9,235 nucleotides of DNA from Chloroflexota bacterium (GTDB lineage: Bacteria > Chloroflexota > UBA5177 > JANWHV01), in NCBI GenBank assembly GCA_025450375.1, contig JANWHO010000303.1, positions 1 to 9,235 on the forward strand, written 5' to 3'. Positions within the stretch are counted from its first letter, which is position 1. The number at the start of each line of letters is the position of its first letter. Positions 6,299 through 9,235 of the stretch are shown piece after piece. The position numbers were made by a program, and so were the translations under genes. The notes under the pieces are model-generated. The model had not been told where the DNA came from. It was given only the letters and a program-made list of their open reading frames with translations, and did no database searches.

Positions 6299-6523
6299 TT
6301 AGCGTTTGGTGGTGCCGGCCTTGGAGACAATTTCCTGCGCGCGCAGGAAATACACGTTCTTTCCGAGGTCACCAATAGTGTCAATGCCGAATGCCTTCTT
6401 CAGCAATTCAGCGTCTCCCTCCGAGACGCCTTTCAGTGCATCCACGGGAGCGTTGACAAGTTCATGGGCCGATTTGCCTTCATAGGCTTTGTCGAGATGA
6501 TCGCTCATGCTGGCCATGGTCAT
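6299..6523 (-). CDS. Small helix-hairpin-helix-like protein of unknown function
   Basis: A 74-residue, charged, apparently cytosolic protein. Residues about 25-65 read APVDALKGVSEGDAELLKKA, then FGIDTIGDLGKNVYFLRAQEI. This has the look of a helix-hairpin-helix domain: a leading helix, LKGVSEGDAELLKKAFGI as the hairpin pair, then IGDLGKN. Such folds often bind nucleic acid without sequence specificity or mediate protein contacts. The length is short but the composition is protein-like, unlike the opposite-strand frames. Upstream GGAGAGGA supports a start at ATG 6523, while ATG 6517 would have an even better AGAGG spacing; the difference is two residues. It lies 35 bases after the 6559-6831 gene and 40 bases before the secreted-protein gene, consistent with one operon. 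Function is not known to me. Confidence 0.7.
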   Translation of the reverse strand: MTMASMSDHLDKAYEGKSAHELVNAPVDALKGVSEGDAELLKKAFGIDTIGDLGKNVYFLRAQEIVSKAGTTKR

Positions 6524-6558
6524 TTCCTCTCCGGCATCTTCATGCCTTGGTGGCCGAT

Positions 6559-6831
6559 TTAGTTGGTCTTGTTGCCGAACAGCCCGCCTAGCCGGCCCTC
6601 CGCCGTCTTTTCGAGCGAGTCGAGCGCGCCGGGTACCGCATCCTTAGCTTTCTGGGCCATCCCGGCCCCCCCGGGCACATGCCCCGCAAGCTGGTCGATG
6701 GCTTGGTCGATCCGGTCCACCGCCTGCCCGTCTATGCCTCCGGCCGGCCCTTGGTCACCAGACTGGGTGGTCGTCTGATTGGCCGGTTGCCCGTACTGAT
6801 CGCTGTTCTGCTGGTCGTTCTGGGAATCCAT
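6559..6831 (-). CDS. Small Q/N/G-rich hydrophilic protein of unknown function
   Basis: A 90-residue protein. The first about 32 residues are Gln/Asn/Asp/Gly-rich and probably disordered. Residues about 36-80 (VDRIDQAIDQLAGHVPGG, MAQKAKDAVPGALDSLEKTA) look like two amphipathic helices, and the tail is LGGLFGNKTN. It has no signal peptide or membrane segment. The helical part is loosely reminiscent of small stress-associated amphipathic proteins, but I cannot assign a family. AGAGGGG lies ten bases before ATG 6831. It is the first gene of the minus-strand small-gene cluster. The low-complexity start lowers certainty, but spacing, ribosome site and strand agreement with its neighbours support a real gene. 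Confidence 0.65.
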   Translation of the reverse strand: MDSQNDQQNSDQYGQPANQTTTQSGDQGPAGGIDGQAVDRIDQAIDQLAGHVPGGAGMAQKAKDAVPGALDSLEKTAEGRLGGLFGNKTN

Positions 6832-6861
6832 AGTTCGTTTGCCCCTCTGCCTGAACTCGCG

Positions 6862-6918
6862 CTAAAGGTACTCATCCCCCCACGGCGGCATTCGAAACTG
6901 CCTCACCTCCTTTACCAT
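6862..6918 (-). other. Possible leader peptide ORF at an unusually strong Shine-Dalgarno sequence
   Basis: On the minus strand, AAAGGAGGTGA (6903-6913) matches the 16S rRNA tail over ten consecutive bases, yet no long gene starts just after it. ATG 6891 begins a 9-codon frame (MPPWGDEYL) ending in TAG 6862-6864, with 14 bases after GGAGG. The same frame opens at ATG 6918 for 18 residues. Two tandem ACCATCA heptamers (6914-6927, plus-strand reading) abut the site. The stop is 30 bases before the 90-residue gene, so a leader peptide is possible but unproven. Confidence 0.25.
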
Positions 6919-6933
6919 CAACCATCAAGTCAT

Positions 6934-6945
6934 CTAGTCCACTAG
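6934..6945. promoter_or_regulatory. Palindromic site CTAGT-CC-ACTAG, candidate operator
   Basis: A perfect 5-bp inverted repeat around two bases lies in the divergent promoter region, about 100 bases before the first minus-strand gene and 80 bases before the candidate hemA -35. Its AT-containing palindrome stands out in GC-rich DNA and would suit a dimeric regulator, but nothing identifies which one. Confidence 0.25.
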
Positions 6946-7024
6946 CAGTGTACAAGAGAACGGTAACAGATTGCCGACGCGATTGCAATGGGTGGGCCAA
7001 AGTTGAGCTGACATATGCCGCGCT

Positions 7025-7053
7025 TTGCTCCCCAATGGTAGGTTTGTTAGAAT
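7025..7053 (+). promoter_or_regulatory. Candidate sigma-70 promoter for hemA-hemL
   Basis: TTGCTC (7025-7030), a 17-base spacer and TAGAAT (7048-7053) give a -10 matching five of six consensus bases and a weaker -35 matching three. Transcription would begin near 7060, leaving a leader of about 209 bases before the hemA TTG. Confidence 0.35.
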
Positions 7054-7081
7054 TGAAGTGGTAGATTTGGCATGTTTTGGA

Positions 7082-7132
7082 GGCACGGAAGGGAACCGAG
7101 TGGGCGAGGCCTTCCTTTTCTTCCGGTGTGCC
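7082..7132 (+). promoter_or_regulatory. Possible folded leader element upstream of hemA
   Basis: GGCACGGAAG (7082-7091) can pair with CTTCC-GGT-GTGCC (7120-7132), forming ten base pairs with a three-base bulge. An inner alternative pairs GGAAGG (7087-7092) with CCTTCC (7110-7115) and is followed by TTTTCTTCC, which resembles a weak terminator. Two competing hairpins of this kind would suit attenuation, but no known riboswitch or T-box motif is seen. GC-rich DNA forms such pairings readily. Confidence 0.25.
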
Positions 7133-7268
7133 TTCTCGTGCCAGACGATATTCGGACCCGGATTGGCTGCGTCCGCGGCGGTGGCCGACGCTGGCACCCT
7201 TTATACGCGGGTGGACCACTTCATGGACTCGATCCTCCTCGGCACTATCGCCGGTTACGAGGGCTGAC

Positions 7269-8534
7269 TTGGAACCTGTGCTCATCGGCGTCCATCAACG
7301 GAGCGCGCCCGTAGCCTTGCGCGAGCAACTGGCCTTCAGCGAGTCTGACCTGGCCCGCGCCCTGCCGGCTCTCCGCCGGCTGGTGCCCGAGGCGGCAATC
7401 CTCTCCACCTGTCACCGCACCGAGGTCTACACGGTGGACGAGCAGGCCGGTGACGGCGCCGACCTCGCGTTCCGGTTTTTGCGCGACTGGCATGGCGGGA
7501 TAGCCGACCAGATTGCCCCGTACCTCTACGTGAAGCGCGGAGCGGACGCGGCCCACCACCTGTTCCGCCTGGCCGCCGGCCTTGATTCGATAGTCCTTGG
7601 CGAGGATCAGATTCTGGGCCAGTTGAAGGGCGCCCTGGACGCCGCGCGTGACGCCGATGCCCTGGGGTCGATTCTCTACCGACTGCTTGAGGGCGGTTTG
7701 GCGGCGGGAAAATTGGTCCGAGCCGAAACGGGAATCGCCCGCGGCCACCTTTCCGCGGTCTCGGTGGTGGTTGATCTGGCCCGTGAGCGCCTCGGTGGTC
7801 TGGCGGGACGGCGCATTCTCGTGGTGGGCGCTGGGGCAACCGGCGAATTGGCTTTGAAACACCTGCGGGACGAACCGGATACCCGTGTCCTTATCGCGAA
7901 CCGCACCGCCGCGCGCGCGGACGCTCTGGCGCGCCTCTATGGGGCCGAACCCTGGCCATTCGAGCACGTGGAGGCGGCCCTGACCGAGGTGGACCTGGTT
8001 CTGGGCTGCACGGCGTCTCCGGAGCCGGTCATTAGAGCCGAGATGGTCAGTCGGGCCCTGGGCACGCGGAAGCGCGATCTTCCCTTGATGTTCTGCGATC
8101 TGGCGGTACCGCGCGACATTGATCCCGACGCGGCCAACCTACCAGGCGTCCTGTTGTATGACGTGGATTGTCTTCACGATCTCTGCGCCGCGAACCGGGA
8201 GGCCAGGGCAGCCGAGGTCGCGAGGGCCGGGGAACTGATCGAGGGAGAGGTTGCCGCGTTTTCGCGCTGGCTTGCCGCTCAGGGGCAGGTTCCCACCATC
8301 CGGGCCCTTCGCGACCACGCGGAATCGATCCGAGTCACGGAGGTGGAGCGTGTCCTGGCCCAGTTGCCGGATCTCTCGCCCCACCAGAGGCAGGCAGTGG
8401 AAGCGTTGTCCGCCTCCATCGTCAATAAACTGCTTCATCGCCCCATGGTGAGCCTCAAGGATCCTGAGGCCGGGAACGGCCTTGCCATGGCGACCCGACG
8501 CCTCTTCGACTTGCAGCCGTTGGGCGGAGACTAG
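7269..8534 (+). CDS. hemA: Glutamyl-tRNA reductase
   Basis: Catalyses NADPH-dependent reduction of glutamyl-tRNA(Glu) to glutamate-1-semialdehyde, the first committed step of C5-pathway tetrapyrrole synthesis in the cytosol. From TTG 7269 it has 421 residues, the usual length. The N-terminal catalytic domain has GVHQRSAPVALRE (7-19), ILSTCHRTEVY (44-54, nucleophile Cys48), the conserved His96/97 region HHLFRLAAGLDS, and GEDQILGQLK (111-120). The NADPH domain has VVGAGATGELALKHL (185-199) and ANRTAARA. DLAVPRDIDP and VNKLLHRPMVSLKD mark the later conserved blocks and the C-terminal dimerisation helices. TTG 7269 is chosen because GAGGG (7259-7263) lies five bases upstream and the family begins within a few residues of this point; GTG 7278 is the alternative. 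CHR replaces the common CNR, and GEDQ the common GEPQ. hemL follows after three bases. Confidence 0.95.
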   Translation: MEPVLIGVHQRSAPVALREQLAFSESDLARALPALRRLVPEAAILSTCHRTEVYTVDEQAGDGADLAFRFLRDWHGGIADQIAPYLYVKRGADAAHHLFRLAAGLDSIVLGEDQILGQLKGALDAARDADALGSILYRLLEGGLAAGKLVRAETGIARGHLSAVSVVVDLARERLGGLAGRRILVVGAGATGELALKHLRDEPDTRVLIANRTAARADALARLYGAEPWPFEHVEAALTEVDLVLGCTASPEPVIRAEMVSRALGTRKRDLPLMFCDLAVPRDIDPDAANLPGVLLYDVDCLHDLCAANREARAAEVARAGELIEGEVAAFSRWLAAQGQVPTIRALRDHAESIRVTEVERVLAQLPDLSPHQRQAVEALSASIVNKLLHRPMVSLKDPEAGNGLAMATRRLFDLQPLGGD

Positions 8535-8537
8535 ACT

Positions 8538-9235
8538 ATGGCAGGCACCGCTCGCTCGGAAGCTCTGTTCGCGGAGGCATGTCGATTGTTTCCCGGTGGA
8601 GTCAACAGCCCTGTCCGTGCCTTCCGGGGCGTGGGAGGGACTCCCCGCTTTATCGCTCGTGGCGAGGGACCGTACCTGATTGACGCGGACGGGAACCGGA
8701 TGATTGATTACGTCCTGTCGTGGGGCCCGTTGATCCTGGGTCACGCCCATCCTGACGTGATCGCGGCCATCACCGCGCAGGCAGCCCGCGGAACGAGTTT
8801 TGGCGCGCCCACGGAGTTGGAGTCCGAGCTTGCCCGCTTGATCCATGCCGCCATGCCAGCCGTGGAGGAAATGCGATTCGTGTCGTCGGGCACGGAGGCC
8901 ACGATGAGCGCCGCCCGCCTGGCCCGTGCCTTTACCGGGCGCCCCAAGGTACTCAAGTTCGAGGGATGCTATCACGGGCACGCTGACGGCTTTTTGGTCC
9001 AGGCAGGCTCGGGGGTCGCGACCCTCGGTCTCCCGGACAGCCCTGGGGTCACCACCGCCAGCACGGCCGACACGCTCTGTGCTCCGTACAACGACCTGGA
9101 CGCGGTGCGGGAGCTTTTCACCCGTGTCGGTGACCGGATCGCGGCAATCATCGTGGAACCGGTGGCTGGAAACATGGGCTTGGTGTTACCCAAGATCGGC
9201 TTTCTCACCGGCCTCCAGGATCTCGCCCACCGGTA
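8538..9235 (+). CDS. hemL: Glutamate-1-semialdehyde 2,1-aminomutase, 3' part beyond window
   Basis: PLP enzyme that converts glutamate-1-semialdehyde, the HemA product, to 5-aminolevulinate. The 232 residues present cover about the first half of a roughly 430-residue family. Recognisable blocks are [21 protein letters not shown] (near 18-38), [14 protein letters not shown] (61-74), the PLP-phosphate loop [15 protein letters not shown] (116-130), [20 protein letters not shown] (140-159) and the EPVAGNMG block (207-214). The PLP-binding lysine lies in the missing part. ATG 8538 is preceded by GGAGA at 8526-8530. The gene starts three bases after the hemA stop, so the pair is cotranscribed and probably translationally linked. 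This makes sense because the intermediate is unstable and thought to be channelled between the two enzymes. Confidence 0.95.
   Translation, partial: MAGTARSEALFAEACRLFPGGVNSPVRAFRGVGGTPRFIARGEGPYLIDADGNRMIDYVLSWGPLILGHAHPDVIAAITAQAARGTSFGAPTELESELARLIHAAMPAVEEMRFVSSGTEATMSAARLARAFTGRPKVLKFEGCYHGHADGFLVQAGSGVATLGLPDSPGVTTASTADTLCAPYNDLDAVRELFTRVGDRIAAIIVEPVAGNMGLVLPKIGFLTGLQDLAHR

Larger units (their letters stand above)
6832..7268. other. Divergent intergenic region of 437 bases between the small-gene cluster and hemA
   Basis: No convincing long gene is present on either strand. Toward the left it holds the orphan Shine-Dalgarno site, tandem ACCATCA heptamers (6914-6927) and the palindrome CTAGT-CC-ACTAG (6934-6945). 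Toward the right it holds a candidate hemA promoter (7025-7053) and a leader of about 200 bases with a possible hairpin at 7082-7132. Both transcription units should start here. Open frames crossing the region have Arg/Ser/Pro-rich products without family features. Confidence 0.6.

Noticed and set aside
7025..7267. 80-codon plus-strand frame ending just before hemA
   Set aside because: It begins inside the candidate promoter, has no clear ribosome site or recognisable domain, and fits a chance frame in the leader.
7077..7268. N-terminal extension of hemA by 64 residues
   Set aside because: The added sequence is Arg/Ser/Trp-rich and unlike any HemA, while a TTG with GAGGG at the right distance gives the normal family start.
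7054..7268. T-box or known riboswitch in the hemA leader
   Set aside because: No T-box consensus, cobalamin box or other recognised motif could be found by eye.
6872..7285. 137-codon minus-strand frame across the region before hemA
   Set aside because: It overlaps the hemA start and the candidate promoter, its product is mixed polar sequence with no family look, and no ribosome site supports it.
8139..8981. 280-codon minus-strand frame opposite hemA and hemL
   Set aside because: It lies fully antisense to two well-conserved enzymes, and its product shows no domain.
1..9235. CRISPR array, tRNA, rRNA, insertion sequence or attachment site
   Set aside because: No regularly spaced repeats, cloverleaf-like sequence, transposase-like frame or terminal inverted repeats were seen anywhere in the window.

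Overview
This is a GC-rich chromosomal window (by eye a little over 60% G+C) that looks like ordinary bacterial DNA with dense genes, GTG and TTG starts, and Shine-Dalgarno sites. The tandem TM-helix channel proteins, the GAF-type histidine kinase style, the small uncharacterised envelope proteins and a hemA-hemL pair suggest Chloroflexota (Thermomicrobia-like). That placement is inference from protein style; no rRNA or other firm taxonomic marker is present. There are no tRNAs, CRISPR arrays, insertion sequences or phage genes.

Left part, plus strand (1-4761): the tail of a possible anti-sigma-like protein; a short MscS-type channel protein (205-1068) with two TM-helix repeats, a pore helix and a small beta domain but no cytoplasmic cage; a larger membrane protein (1237-2727) with five copies of the same TM-helix repeat and a pore-like last helix; then, 10 bases later, a soluble GAF-HisKA-HATPase sensor kinase (2738-3943) closed by a 22-bp perfect hairpin. 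Next comes a 200-residue regulator (4159-4761) with an N-terminal GntR winged helix joined to a C-terminal receiver domain carrying all the residues needed for phosphorylation. That is the reverse of the usual response-regulator order and is the most unusual protein here. The kinase and this regulator are the only two-component proteins in view and may be partners.

Middle part, minus strand (6831 down to 4774): three small genes spaced 35-40 bases apart encode a Q/N/G-rich 90-residue protein, a 74-residue helix-hairpin-helix-like protein and a secreted histidine-rich 175-residue protein. An 11-bp stem terminator follows, then a membrane-anchored glucosaminidase/lysozyme-like cell-wall hydrolase. 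The hydrolase converges tail to tail with the GntR-receiver gene, leaving only 12 bases between stops.

Right part, plus strand (about 7025-9235): a 437-base divergent intergenic region holds a candidate sigma-70 promoter and a leader of about 200 bases. It is followed by hemA (glutamyl-tRNA reductase, TTG start) and hemL (glutamate-1-semialdehyde aminomutase, cut by the window end). These two enzymes catalyse consecutive steps of C5-pathway tetrapyrrole synthesis and are 3 bases apart.

Taken together, the left and middle genes read as an envelope or osmotic-stress neighbourhood (channels, kinase, unusual regulator, cell-wall hydrolase) beside a housekeeping heme operon. The functional link between them is inference from position only.
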